A stretch of DNA of 64,000 nucleotides from Dioscorea cayenensis subsp. rotundata. Its lineage: Eukaryota > Streptophyta > Magnoliopsida > Dioscoreales > Dioscoreaceae. Numbering within the stretch: the stretch's first letter is position 1; the number at the start of each line of letters is the position of its first letter. Below the pieces are notes generated by a model. It worked only from the letters and a program-made list of their open reading frames with translations, had not been told where the DNA came from and searched no databases. Positions 1 to 12,905 of this stretch are shown piece after piece. Where the stretch lies: positions 29,511,016 to 29,575,015 of the forward strand of contig NC_052475.1 of assembly GCF_009730915.1 (NCBI RefSeq), written 5' to 3'. Made by a program: the position numbers and the translations under genes.

Positions 1-439
1 CAATATGAAGATTATGGCCCGTACACTTGTACGGAACCATTAACTTATAATTTAAATTGATCCTAGGCTCCGTTCTTAGGGCATTTCATAGGCTTTAGGA
101 ACTGTAGATTGTGAAATTGGTCTAAGATGAGAAGTTGTTATCAGAGATAAGGAGTGACTAAAGGAAAAAAACAAAAAAGAGATACAAGGATTGTTTTAAT
201 AGAAATTCTCCTGAGTAGAGGTGGGCACGGGCCGTCCGGAAAACCGGCCCGCCCCGTGCCTCGCCCGCCGGTTCAATGCCCCTGGCGGGTCGGTTCATCG
301 ACTCCGTAACCGGCCCGCATCGTAGACGGGCGGTTACTGAGTTGATCCAGCCGGGTCAAAACCCGGTTAGGGCCCGGGCGGGTACGTGTCAAACCCGGGT
401 TAATGTTATTATTTTTGTTTTTTTAATACTTAAGATCTT

Positions 440-506
440 TGTTGGTCGTGGGATTTGAACCCACGATCTTGAACTGGATAAGAAAACCCAACCACTGAGC
501 TACTAA
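440..506 (-). other. tRNA-like (pol III A box/B box) segment inside hAT, left side
   Basis: Read on the minus strand, this stretch has TAGCTCAGTGG, a full match to the A-box consensus TRGYNNARNNG, and about 35 nt later GGTTCAAATCC, one mismatch from the B-box consensus. It resembles a tRNA body with a T-arm-like GTGGG...CCCAC hairpin. I see no acceptor stem or clean anticodon arm, so I do not call a working tRNA. It points outward, to the left end of the hAT element. Confidence 0.5.
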
Positions 507-1312
507 TTTGTTTCTAATATTTATTGGAAAGAATTATATATGATAGATGTAGGATATGGATCAAAAATATTTTTATATATTTAATTTATAAAAAAATTAA
601 GAAACCATATAATAAATTAAAAAAATTATACAAATCAATTAGTAAAAATATCAAACAATAAATTTTTCATAAATATTTTTTTAAAAAAATTAATTATTTT
701 GTTAATTATCTTTTTGACTCATAAGCACTAAATCTCTACATATGCACACTTTTAAATTCTCTTAAATAACGCACTCTTATTTGTCACATATATATTAGAT
801 TATTTTGTTTCAATTTATAAAATAAAAAATAAAATTACAAAAAATTGTTTTTAAATTATGTAAATCAATTTATAAAAAATATATATTAGTAAAAAAAAGA
901 ATATCTTTGAATAATGGTTCACACCATATTATTTTGATTTGTAACTTTTTTTCAATAATCATATGATAAGCACAATAATAACCCTATTATTAATCGACTC
1001 AAAAGTAAAAATCTAGAGCCAACCCTATTTATAATAAATAAATAAGTTGATGATAACTTCAATTTAAAAATAAGAATACTACTTGATATATACATTTTGT
1101 TGCACTTAAAAAGATGTGCTAATAATTTAATTTGATAGATAAATAAATTAAAAATGTAGCTTTTTTATCCTTTTTAAAATTATTTTGATATGTCTTAAAA
1201 TTTTTAAGTTATTATAAATTATTTTAAATTTTTTGTTGTTTGGGATTAAATTTAAAAAATATTTGTAACTTCTTTATATTTATTTATGTTTTAAACTATA
1301 ACAAGAAAAATT

Positions 1313-1375
1313 TATAGGCCAATAGGTTAATGCTATTTTCCCATGTGAGAGGTCCTAGGTTCAAATCCCACGGGC
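1313..1375 (+). other. tRNA-like (B box) segment inside hAT, right side
   Basis: The plus strand reads AGGCCAATAGGTTAATG, a loose A-box-like stretch, then GGTTCAAATCCCAC, a B-box/T-arm-like stretch. It faces outward to the right end, mirroring the segment at 440-506, and shares GGTTCAAATCCCACG with it. It could be a captured tRNA or SINE part, or simply part of long subterminal inverted repeats. Confidence 0.45.
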
Positions 1376-1516
1376 CGGCTCCGGGTTCTGTTTCCGGTGA
1401 ACCGGACCCGGCGGGCCCAGTTAACCGGCCCGTGCCCACCTCTACTCCTGAGTACTGAGTAAAGAATTTTCAATTTATGAACTCCCTACTAGATCTTGCA
1501 AAATTAGTTTTAATTC

Positions 1517-2401
1517 TAGTTACAGCCAAGGTTGTCAGACCCGGCCCGGGCAATGACCCGACTAAACCCAGGGGTCAGGGGTCAATGGGTTCAATCGGAT
1601 CGAACCGGGGTTAAACCGAGGTCAATAATTAAATATAAAAAATATTATAATAATTAATAATAAGCAAATATAATATTAAATCCATAATTATATTTAAAAA
1701 AACCTACTCAAATTTGATATTTAAATTGACAAATGACCTTATATACAGTAGAGTTTTTTTAATTTGACTATTTATTTTTACATTTTTTAAATATTTACAA
1801 ATTTAATATATTAATATATAATTATCAAACTTCTCTCGGTGGTATTTATTGATTGATTTTTTTAAAATAAATAAAAAATTTAATTCACTAATTCTTATAT
1901 CTTAATTGAGTTTTTATTTTGTTTTAAATTTTCTTATATTTTTTATTTAATTAGAATACTTTAATTTTATATTTTTATAATAAAATTACACTCATTTATT
2001 GTTTTATTTTATTAATAATTTAAAATTTTAAAAAATATTTACATAATACATTAATATATTTTATTTTTAAATGTTAATTTTTGTTGATATATATATATAT
2101 TTTAATTCTATTTATTGATTATAAATTATAAATTAATATTAATAAATATACACGATTTTGTGATTTTTAATGAAAAAATAATAATAATAAATTATTAAAT
2201 ATTGTAAAAAAAATTTAAATATTGTGACCTGATTGACTCGGCCGGGTCAACTGGTTCCCGGTTGAACCGCCCGAGTCACCAGATTAACACCGGATTTTTT
2301 AATACCCGGATCAATAGAATATACCCAAACCGGCCACATAACCAGTTCCCGGTTTTTCCGGTTTAATCCACCGAACCGGTCCGGGTAATATTAGTTACAG
2401 C
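1517..2401. mobile_element. Second hAT-like non-autonomous element (diverged ends)
   Basis: The body is about 1527-2391. The left end reads CAAGGTTGTCAGACCCGG, a start common to plant hAT elements. The flanks share TAGTTACAGC (1517-1526 and 2392-2401), 8 bp of which would be the target duplication. Both ends carry GC-rich repeats such as CCGGGTCA and CCGGTT, and the middle is AT-rich without coding capacity. The right end (CCGGTCCGGGTAATATTA) is not a clean inverse of the left, so it is worn or trimmed. It lies only about 75 bp from the first element. Confidence 0.65.
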
Positions 2402-3782
2402 TAATAAAGTAGTTGTTCTTTTGGTTTCTTTAAATTCTGTTTCTACTATAAATAGTATAGTCTAGTAAGTAATATAATTATAATTATACGTTCCCTTGGG
2501 TTTCACTACAGCAATAATCCATGGAATTAGTAAATATGATAACAGATTTGAATACCCTATTTAATGGCGTCAATTCAATAAATTTTTTAGATATATAAAA
2601 ATACATTAGTTACTGTTAACATTTTCAGAATTGTTGGGAGATCAAATAAAAACCCACAATTTTACAAGGCGTCACAAACTATAAATTTTACATCATGATT
2701 TGAGGTTGGAAATTAATATAATTAATAATTATGAATAGAACAAAATAGTTTACTTTTTTTAAAAAGCGAAAAAAACAAGTAAAAAAACAAAAAAATGAAA
2801 TTACCACCTCAATCCAACCTACACAAAAGATACAAAAGATCGTATGCCAGTGCCAATAAACCAACAAAATATAGACCAACTTGTTATGCAAAATTATAAA
2901 AAAATATAGCATATATAACAAAAAAAACACAAATTTAAACATTTTTTAATCGTAAATGAAAATAAATTAAAATTTCCTTCTTTTATACAGTGAATCACAG
3001 TAACATCTTAAACTTTCCTCATGAGCATTACTTACTACGAAGCTTGAGCTGCGTAATAAACTTGGATAAAAGTTGAAAGGCATTCTCGTCCACTTTGATT
3101 CTTCCCAAAGATTTCACATATCACTCTCAATGGTCTCTAAATCCCATTTTCAATTTTTCCGGTTAAAAAATTGGACCTTATAACCAAATAGGTCATAGAA
3201 TCACAAAATCTAAAAGAAGAATGCTTGGAATCTTCCAAAACTAAACCCAAGCACACAGAATATGAAAATTTGTAACGCTTTATATCAACCAAATAAAAAA
3301 AACACCCAAAAATAAGTCCAAAAGAAATTATACCAACATAAAGGCTAAGGTAATTTCATAAAACAGAAAAAAATAAATAAATAATTCACTAAAGCTATAG
3401 GCACCTGGAAAACTCATCTTTTTGTATAAAGACTGTCATGATGCTCTTTAAAGAAAAATCGACAAGTAGAGAACACACAAGATGATACTTTTAGGCTTTC
3501 CTAAGCTTCAAGAAAATAACTAAACACATCTATGATATGAAAACAATTAACTAAATTATTTCATTTATTGTTGTCTTATTCAGACCATGTTTTTTAATAA
3601 AAATGTTCTCATAGCATCATATATCCGGAATAATTAGTAAACTGCTTCAGTTGGATAACATAAACCAGCATTCGCCTAAAAAATATTAAAATAAAATTGA
3701 TTTGTGATTAGATAACTTAGACAGGTCAATAGAAATAAAGCCTGGCCAGGAAAACAAACCCAACAATACGATAGAACGATAT
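2402..3782. other. AT-rich intergenic stretch, nothing recognised
   Basis: I see no conserved coding frame, terminal repeats or RNA gene here. Sequence is AT-rich with short A and T runs. Confidence 0.6.
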
Positions 3783-3921
3783 GAGGAAGATGATTGTTGA
3801 GATGCCCAATTCTTACTAGGAGAACTCAACTGCCCATCATCCTCAGATAAGTCTAGCAGGAAACTCTTTTAGCATGATATGCACATAAGCATAATGCCAA
3901 TACACACAATCCTGCACGTAT
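3783..3921 (+). ncRNA. Box H/ACA snoRNA-like unit 1
   Basis: This is the first copy of a tandem unit that repeats every 226 bp. It folds as two hairpins. Hairpin 1 pairs GATGAT with ATCATC at the base and GTTGAG with CTCAAC above. The hinge AGATAA (3845-3850) fits the H box ANANNA. Hairpin 2 pairs GCAGGA (3856-3861) with TCCTGC; its upper stem is weaker than in unit 2. The expected ACA position holds ACG (3916-3918). Length of about 139 nt suits the family. Strand is not fully certain, since the reverse strand also folds and ends in ATA. Confidence 0.5.
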
Positions 3922-4008
3922 GTATCAAACTAACAAGGTTGCTTAGACATCACAAATTTAAATAAGTAATGGTAAAGGGATTATTGAAAATTCTACCTAA
4001 GAAAATAT

Positions 4009-4147
4009 GAGGACGATGATTGTTGATAAACCCAATTATAATTAGGAGAACTCAACTGCCCATCATCTTCAGATAAGTCTAGCAGGAAACTCTTTTGGCA
4101 TACTACGCACATGAGCATAATGCCAATACACACAATCCTGCACGTAT
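4009..4147 (+). ncRNA. Box H/ACA snoRNA-like unit 2 (best-folding copy)
   Basis: This copy has the clearest H/ACA architecture. The hinge AGATAA is at 4071-4076. Hairpin 2 has lower stem GCAGGA/TCCTGC, upper stem TTGGCAT/ATGCCAA, and between them an internal loop AACTCTT/TACACACAA that could be a pseudouridylation pocket. From the upper stem to the 3' box is 15 nt, and from the hairpin 1 upper stem to the H box is 14 nt; the family uses about 14-16. The 3' box is ACG, not ACA. A target uridine was not assigned. The unit lies downstream of RPS3 and, if plus-stranded, is transcribed towards it. Confidence 0.55.
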
Positions 4148-4234
4148 GTATCAATCTAACAAGGTTGCTAAGACATCACAAATTTAAAGAAGTAATGGTA
4201 AAGGGATTATTCCAAATCCCACCAAAGAAAATAT

Positions 4235-4373
4235 GAGGACAATGATTGTTGATAAACCCAATTATAATTAGGAGAACTCAACTGCCCATCATCCTCAGAT
4301 AAGTCTAGCAGGAAACTCTTTTGGCGAGATATGCATAATAGCATAACACCAATACACACAATCCTGCAGATGT
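4235..4373 (+). ncRNA. Box H/ACA snoRNA-like unit 3
   Basis: The third copy starts 226 bp after unit 2. It keeps hairpin 1, the AGATAA hinge (4297-4302) and the GCAGGA/TCCTGC lower stem. The hairpin 2 upper stem is reduced to TTGG/CCAA plus flanking pairs. The 3' box is AGA (4368-4370), a known variant of ACA. Confidence 0.5.
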
Positions 4374-4504
4374 CTATCATCCTAAAGAGGTAGTTCATGC
4401 ATGAGTACATAACTCGGAGATGGTATACTTGGTTACTGAAAAATGGTGTCAATACAAGATTATAAAATGCTAACGGAAATAAGACTGCTGCAAAATATCA
4501 GAAA

Positions 4505-4636
4505 GATGACCGTGGAAAAGTCCAAATATAACTAACAGCCTCACATGCTGCTCTTCCACAGTGCCAATCTAGCAGGTTAGTCTTTGGCCAAAATATGTAG
4601 TATAAAACAAAAGCCAAAAGACACAAACCGACATAT
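4505..4636 (+). ncRNA. Diverged H/ACA snoRNA-like unit 4
   Basis: Sequence identity to units 1-3 is low, but the plan is kept: GTGGAA/TTCCAC in hairpin 1, CTAGCAGG at the start of hairpin 2, TTTGGC/GCCAAA as upper stem, GGTT/AACC as lower stem, and a true ACA (4631-4633) followed by TAT. The hinge is not a clean ANANNA. The ACA supports the plus strand for the array. It may be an old paralogue or a decayed copy. Confidence 0.35.
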
Positions 4637-5068
4637 CTAAAAAGGGTCTTTGTAATAATAAACAGTAGATAGTTGCTAATTTTCTATTGTCCAGAAAATT
4701 GTACATCTTACATTCAAAGATCGAAAGTACATGCTAACAAAAGGAAACCAACAGTGACCATATTGAGATGACAACCATACATAGATGTCAAACAGTACAA
4801 AACACAATTAAGATCATTAATGTTTATTAAAACATCAGAGCAAAATATTGATACTTATAACCATTAAGACAACAATAATGTTCTGTAGGCAAAAAAACAA
4901 TTGATGCTGTTAACCATAAATAAAGGCCTTGTCATTTAACACAAACATAGTGAAAAGGTACCAACGCAAGTGAACCAAATAAGTGACTACATGCTAATTT
5001 TCACAAACATAGTCCACAGAACTAACAAAAACAAAGTGCTAGGCTTCATGAAAAAGAACTCAATCAAC

Positions 5069-7591
<2,523 letters not shown>

Positions 7592-7654
7592 GTTCGTTGG
7601 AATCGAGACGAGATCGAGCTCCGGCGATGAACTCTCGCGGCTGCGGTTTTTGGG

Positions 7655-7815
7655 AAACCCTAAGCCCAAGAGAGAGGATGTTGGCCTTTTATATAGCTGA
7701 GAAGGGTGAGGGAAATCCAACGGTTGAGAGTGGATGGAACGAATCCACCGTCAAAGTGCCTCGAGATTAGCACTTATTTGAGCTGGGCCAGAGTAATGGA
7801 CTGTTTGCTTGGGCT
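7655..7815 (-). promoter_or_regulatory. RPS3 promoter: telo box, TATA box, site II motifs
   Basis: On the plus strand AAACCCTAA (7655-7663) is a telo box, directly followed by GCCCAAG. TTTTATATA (7687-7695) reads as a TATA box towards RPS3, about 100 bp before its ATG. TGGGCC (7784-7789) and GGGCTC (about 7811-7816) are site II-type motifs. Telo box plus site II is the known signature of plant ribosomal-protein promoters, bound by TCP-type factors. Confidence 0.7.
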
Positions 7816-7819
7816 CCAT

Positions 7820-9345
7820 TAGATATGAGCTTAAACTTTTTAATGGGCTTGAATGAATACTACTTTGGATGTGATTTTCCTTTTTATTTATTCATTTCAA
7901 TTTTCATATATTAATGAGATGTTTGATTGAAAATATTTTATGTATGAGATGGTATGTTAGAATAAAGGTGTTGAAAATTTTTAAATTATATTGATTTGAA
8001 AAACATATTCAGTAAAATATACCATTTGACGGATGCTTCATGCTTGTTAATAATAATTATTTTATTTTTAAAATTAATTAACTTTTAAATAAAAAAATTA
8101 TTTTTAGTGTGCTTATGCTGTCAGTTGTTGGGTTGAACCATTTAAAATAAAATAGCTTTTTCTAAGTATTTATAATTACAAATAATAAATTTTTGTGTAG
8201 TGTGAGATTTCATCGGTTTACAAATAACTAACCATCTATCAATCTATTGCTATAAAAAATTTTGTATAGGGTGTTTGTGTCATGTTGAGGAGGCTGATTT
8301 AAATGTCATCTCGCACAAAGTAAAGATATAGGTATATTGAGTGATTAACTTCACCCTAATGCGCATCTCTAACATAATTTATTCATATTTTATTAAAAAA
8401 TATTATAAATAAAATTTTAAAGTCATGTAATTTTAAATCCCCTTAACTAAAACAAATATTGTGATTTAAAATTAATGAATAATTATAAATTTATGTAATT
8501 ATACATACCAAAATCTCATGGGAGGCATGTGTGTATTGTATGTGCTCATATGGTGTGTTCGTCATCAATACACATAATTATGAGTTTACATAAAACATGC
8601 ATTTTATAGAATTTTGTTTGCAAAAATAACATTTATAAATAATAATAATAATAATAATAATAATCACTTCTCTTTGTTTTGAATTTGAAAGACACATCAA
8701 TGAAATATCAAATCATTAAAAAGAAATATATAAAAAAATACCAATTATAATTTGAAAATCTTGAGCATATATATCACAATTTACAATGTTAAAATTCACA
8801 GCATTTATGGTTATAAAACTTCATAAACAATAAAATAAAATAAAAAAAGTCACCGTAAAAAAATTTTGATTGTGAGCCCATAGATCTTATGGATATCAAA
8901 ACATGTTAACCTAATTTAGGTCAATGCATAATTTTGTTACTCTCAATAGTCTTTGACCTAAAACTTACATGTGATCTTATATGAGTTCAATTTTAATTGA
9001 TTTTCTATGGCTATTGCATAACATAATCAATTTATTTAACCACTAAACATGTACCTTACCATACTTTACAACATGTATATTCTATACAAATAAATTTAAT
9101 TTAGATCAGTCATTGTAAGACTTATATATGATCAAATAAAATCTGTCACATTCACAAATTAGTATGTTACTTTTTAATTATATTTGTTTACGATGAACTG
9201 AATTAATCATACATCATGTTAAGTTCGCTCTCATAGTCTAACTTTAAAACAAGACAAATCAAGCAATTAATTTTTACAATATCAGGCAATTGTAATAGAC
9301 CTAATATTTAGCAAACTCTTAGAGTTGTTGTTTGCCGCATTCTTC
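7820..9345. other. AT-rich intergenic stretch
   Basis: No gene recognised. An (AAT)n microsatellite lies at about 8636-8663. Confidence 0.6.
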
Positions 9346-9628
9346 TCATTGAACACCATTGCAGGTGGATTTTGCTTGGGTTGTTGATCCCAGAAACTCG
9401 TTACAATGGGAAAACAACTCGACATAAAAATTGTTGACTTTGAGAATGTTAATGTTGAGTCGTTGAATTAAATTGATGTTGCGGGATGAGATTGTCAGCA
9501 ATCTTTGATTCATGATTTTGGGTAATCTCGTTTATGAGAATGCGGTTTTGGTCGAGTAAATTTTGAACTTGAATGAGCTTCCTTTAAAATGTTTGTCTAG
9601 CCCGTGGAGTAAGCATGTTCCCTTCCAT
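9346..9628 (-). pseudogene. ELF4-like (EARLY FLOWERING 4 family) pseudogene
   Basis: Minus-strand translation from the ATG at 9626-9628 gives MEGNMLTPRARQTF, a stop, then RKLIQVQNLLDQNRILIN and EITQNHESKIADNL. After a one-base shift it continues RNINLIQRLNINILKVNNFY and VELFSHCNEFLGST up to a TGA at 9346-9348. Order and spacing match the DUF1313 domain of ELF4 and ELF4-like proteins (QVQ.ILDQNR.LI.EINQNHESK..DNL.RN..LI.ELN.NI). ELF4 acts in the circadian evening complex with ELF3 and LUX. Functional family members are intronless and about this size, so this is a full-length copy broken by one stop (TAA in place of the usual Gln) and one frameshift. It appears to be a relic, not an active gene. 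Confidence 0.75.
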
Positions 9629-11012
9629 TTGCAAATTATTTTTTCCTTTTATCTCATAGCTCAATTCAATCCTACAAATCTGCATAACTAAAATAAAAAA
9701 CTGTAAAATAAAATAAATGAAAAAAAAAACACAAAACTCATAAAGGTATGTTATAAAGGATAAAGAATTACAAGCCTCCTAAAGAAAAATTTTAAACATT
9801 GATAGATTTATAAAGCAAGTAAATAATTTTAAAACAAGAAAAATGCACAACAATAAAGTGCATGGAGCTTTTCCATAAATATTGGACTGTTGTAATGGAG
9901 TGGAAATTAAAAAGACATTTATAAGTGAATTCCACATAAGGGGAAATCTAGTCCAATAAAGACATTAAAGATGTCTAAATTAATTGATATCAAATTTAGT
10001 TATAAGCAAAGAGCATGGTGATAAACTTTTCTCCTTTAAACAATTCATGACCAATCTTATAATTTAATGTTTTTTACATTAGAGACATCTAAGAGCATAA
10101 AGACAACCTTCAAAAAGTAAGATGCAATGAAGTTAGTAACCATGCAGAGGTTAATTGTAAACATGACAAAAGAGAGTTTTTTTCACTTAACTGAATATGT
10201 AAAACAATATTGGCTATCGATAAATTTACACCAAAGAGTCATAAAACATAAAGATACTGATCAAATTCAAATATCTTAAGTAAAAAATAAAGATCAATTG
10301 TCTCTCATGCTCCAAAAAGTAAATTGAAGAATTATTGTGCATTTGAAGACACTACTATCTCGCGAGCAGAATCAATATCGCATTTCAACAAAAAAATATA
10401 AAAAATTATAAAATAATGAGATATAATATTTTTACATAACTTAAAGAAAATGTGAAGAATAATCATCATCTCAAGTGTTACAAAAGCGGAGAATCAATAG
10501 GTATCTAACGATAAATTAAATTAAGAACAAAGAAGATGGTTGAAATACTATAACTTTTTCCCCCGTTGAATATCGACCAATTTTTATATATTTAAACTTT
10601 TTTTCTTTCAAGCTCAAAAAACACACTCTAGCATTGGACTCAAAATCTAGTAACAGTAATCGTGAAAAAGTCATTACATGGGGTGGAGAGGAAATGGGAT
10701 TTTTTAACAAAATAAATTTGGAGAGTTTCTCTTAGAAGAAACATTTTGCAAATCTCCTAAAACAAAAGAGATAGAAAAAATAAAGGAACAACCGTCAATT
10801 AAGAAAGAAAAAAAAAATCAACATCTCCACCATATATAAAGAAGAAAAGTAGATTTGATGTGGTCTATGTAAGAAGAACCTTTAACTTTTATAACATCCA
10901 TTTCATATCAGATCGAGCACAAAGTCGACAAGGAGAAAATAAGAGATTGATAAAGAGAGTACATTGATTTAATGAGGAAGGATAGACTGTTTTGAGGTGT
11001 TTAACCTATAAA
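9629..11012. other. AT-rich intergenic stretch
   Basis: Nothing recognised apart from short A/T runs. It may contain worn transposon sequence, but I found no ends. Confidence 0.5.
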
Positions 11013-11959
11013 GGAAATGTTGGGTCCAGCCCATTTGTTGGGTTGGCCCATGTTTAAAAATGAAGCTATGTTGACTTATGGAGGAGGGCTTAAAGGGAAT
11101 TTCACAAGGGTAAATGCTCTCATCTTTGATGAGAATGAGGGTGTGACTATTCATGGTTTTTTTAGGGGAAAAAGAAGAATAATCTAAGGAAGAGAAGGAG
11201 GAGCTAGGGTTCTTGGAGAAGACAAGATTGGAAGGCTTCATCGCCGGATCTCTCCTAATCCTTTGGTTTGATCCCTCAACTCTCATTCCTTGAGGTCCCT
11301 TTTGTGAACCATCCTAGTGTATGGATGATGTATGAGTGTTGAATCTCTTTTTCTTGTGAAATTCATGTTCTTTTGCATGTACTCCTCTAGTGAGCTAGAG
11401 AGATCTTGTTGTTATCCCATAAGTCAACATAGTGGAAAACATGTTTAAGAGCTCATGGAGTCCGCGTGGTTTTTCCCTCGATTTGTAGGGTTTCCACGCT
11501 AAAAAATCGCTTTCTTGTGTTGATATATGTTTGTTCATCTCATTCTAACTTGAATGAGGGGTTTAATAAACTTTTTATGAGTTGTTTTGAAGCTTTGAGC
11601 CTCAGAACCTTTGGGAGGAGCATTAGTCCTCAGGGAAGACTTTGAATCGATTTTTGCAGCTTATGCGACGTGACACTGGGCCGCATGGAATCTCCAGTGA
11701 GCTTAACGGGGTGTACGCGCGCATGACCCCCGTGATGTGAACAAGATGTTTTGCTCATGCCGTGCGGCTGAGAGAGACTCACGGGCAAGCTTGCGCCCGC
11801 GAGATTTTCCAGATGAGGTTCACGGGCAGTTTGCGCCCGCATACCGACCATGACGCGAATAGTAATGAGTGAAACGATGCAGATGCTACAGTGTATATTA
11901 GCTACAAGAATTCCGCAGTTTTTCACTGTTTCAAAACCCGTTTAAACCCCAACAGGAAA
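11013..11959. mobile_element. Solo LTR, Ty1/Copia-type, with 5-bp target duplication
   Basis: The LTR is 11018-11954 (937 bp). It starts TGTTGGG and ends CCCAACA, the short inverted repeat typical of LTRs, and is flanked by GGAAA at 11013-11017 and 11955-11959. The interior holds a stretch (about 11460-11520) of the GTGGTTTTTCCCTC / GGGTTTCCACG type found in the R/U5 part of plant Copia LTRs. No internal domain or second LTR is present, so it is the remnant of recombination between two LTRs. The identical target duplication argues against great age; without a partner LTR it cannot be dated here. A short imperfect direct repeat ending TTGCGCCCGC occurs twice at about 11780-11840. Confidence 0.85.
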
Positions 11960-12869
11960 AATAATAAAACTTTGTAAAGACAATTTTCTACCTTCCTACT
12001 AATGTAAGTAGCAATGTATGCCATCAAATATTGGATCTGTGAGGTATTTCTCTTTTGAAATTGACTCATCAACAATTACTTCACAGCACATTTTTTTTTA
12101 ACTATTTTAAGTTTGAATTATTTGATTATATTCAAAACATGTGTTTGTTTAGTCAATGGTTTAACCATGTTATTTTTAATATTCAACTTATTAGGTAATA
12201 TTATTAATATGAAATATTTTACATTTATATATAACACGTTTTATGTAATTCAAAGTGTTAAAATTTTAAAAAAATATGAGAAGAAATTAATAACTTTATT
12301 ACTCATATGTACGTATTTATAAAACAAAGAATCAATCTTGATTCTAGTAAGCACACCTAATGTGTGCATATGACGATAATATATAGTTTGTAGGTAAAGT
12401 ACTAACATAAACACATAGATTGGAGCCTACTGAGACTTAAACTTGATAATTTTATTTAAATTAAACTTGAATAAACATACTAAAAAAAAAATCATATTTT
12501 AGACATACACTTTTAAAGAATTGAGTTTTTGAAAACAACTAGTATCGTGTTAGAATACAGTATTTATTGTAATAATTTGATTTATCCAAATGCACCATCA
12601 TCTCCATTCTTTCCATTATTTTGTGGGTTACTCCACCACCATGATTCAATTTTTAAGTTAATCAAAATCTCATAATCTCATGTGTTTATTTTTCAAAAAA
12701 TACAAGATATAAATATTATCTTGGTCAAAAACATACAAGATATTAAATATTATCTTGGTACGTAGGTCAAGCTTTGTATCATGGTTGTTATATAGAATAG
12801 ATCCAAAGTCCCAAGTCTTTGTCTTTGGATTAATAGAGAAGAATAACTTAAAGGAGACAAATGGTCAAA

Positions 12870-12905
<36 letters not shown>

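Larger units (their letters stand above)
208..1452. mobile_element. Non-autonomous hAT transposon with 8-bp target duplication
   Basis: The element proper is 216-1444 (1229 bp). The left end reads TAGAGGTGGGCACGGGCC and the right end is its exact inverse, GGCCCGTGCCCACCTCTA. The 8-bp direct repeat CTCCTGAG stands at 208-215 and 1445-1452, as expected for hAT. Both ends are rich in CCGG and GGCC, while the centre is very AT-rich with no transposase reading frame, so it must have moved with a transposase supplied elsewhere. The two subterminal regions each hold a tRNA-like stretch (440-506 on the minus strand, 1313-1375 on the plus strand), listed separately. Perfect terminal repeats and duplication suggest a fairly recent insertion. 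Confidence 0.9.

Noticed and set aside
440-506. True tRNA gene
   Set aside because: A and B boxes present, but no acceptor stem pairing or proper anticodon arm; lies inside a transposon.
3783-4373. CRISPR array or C/D snoRNAs
   Set aside because: Period of 226 bp with repeated spacers in a plant genome is not CRISPR; no paired C and D boxes with a terminal stem.
3783-4373. H/ACA array on the minus strand
   Set aside because: Folds symmetrically and ends in ATA, but the hinge AGACTT fails ANANNA and unit 4 has its ACA on the plus strand. Kept as a lower-ranked alternative.
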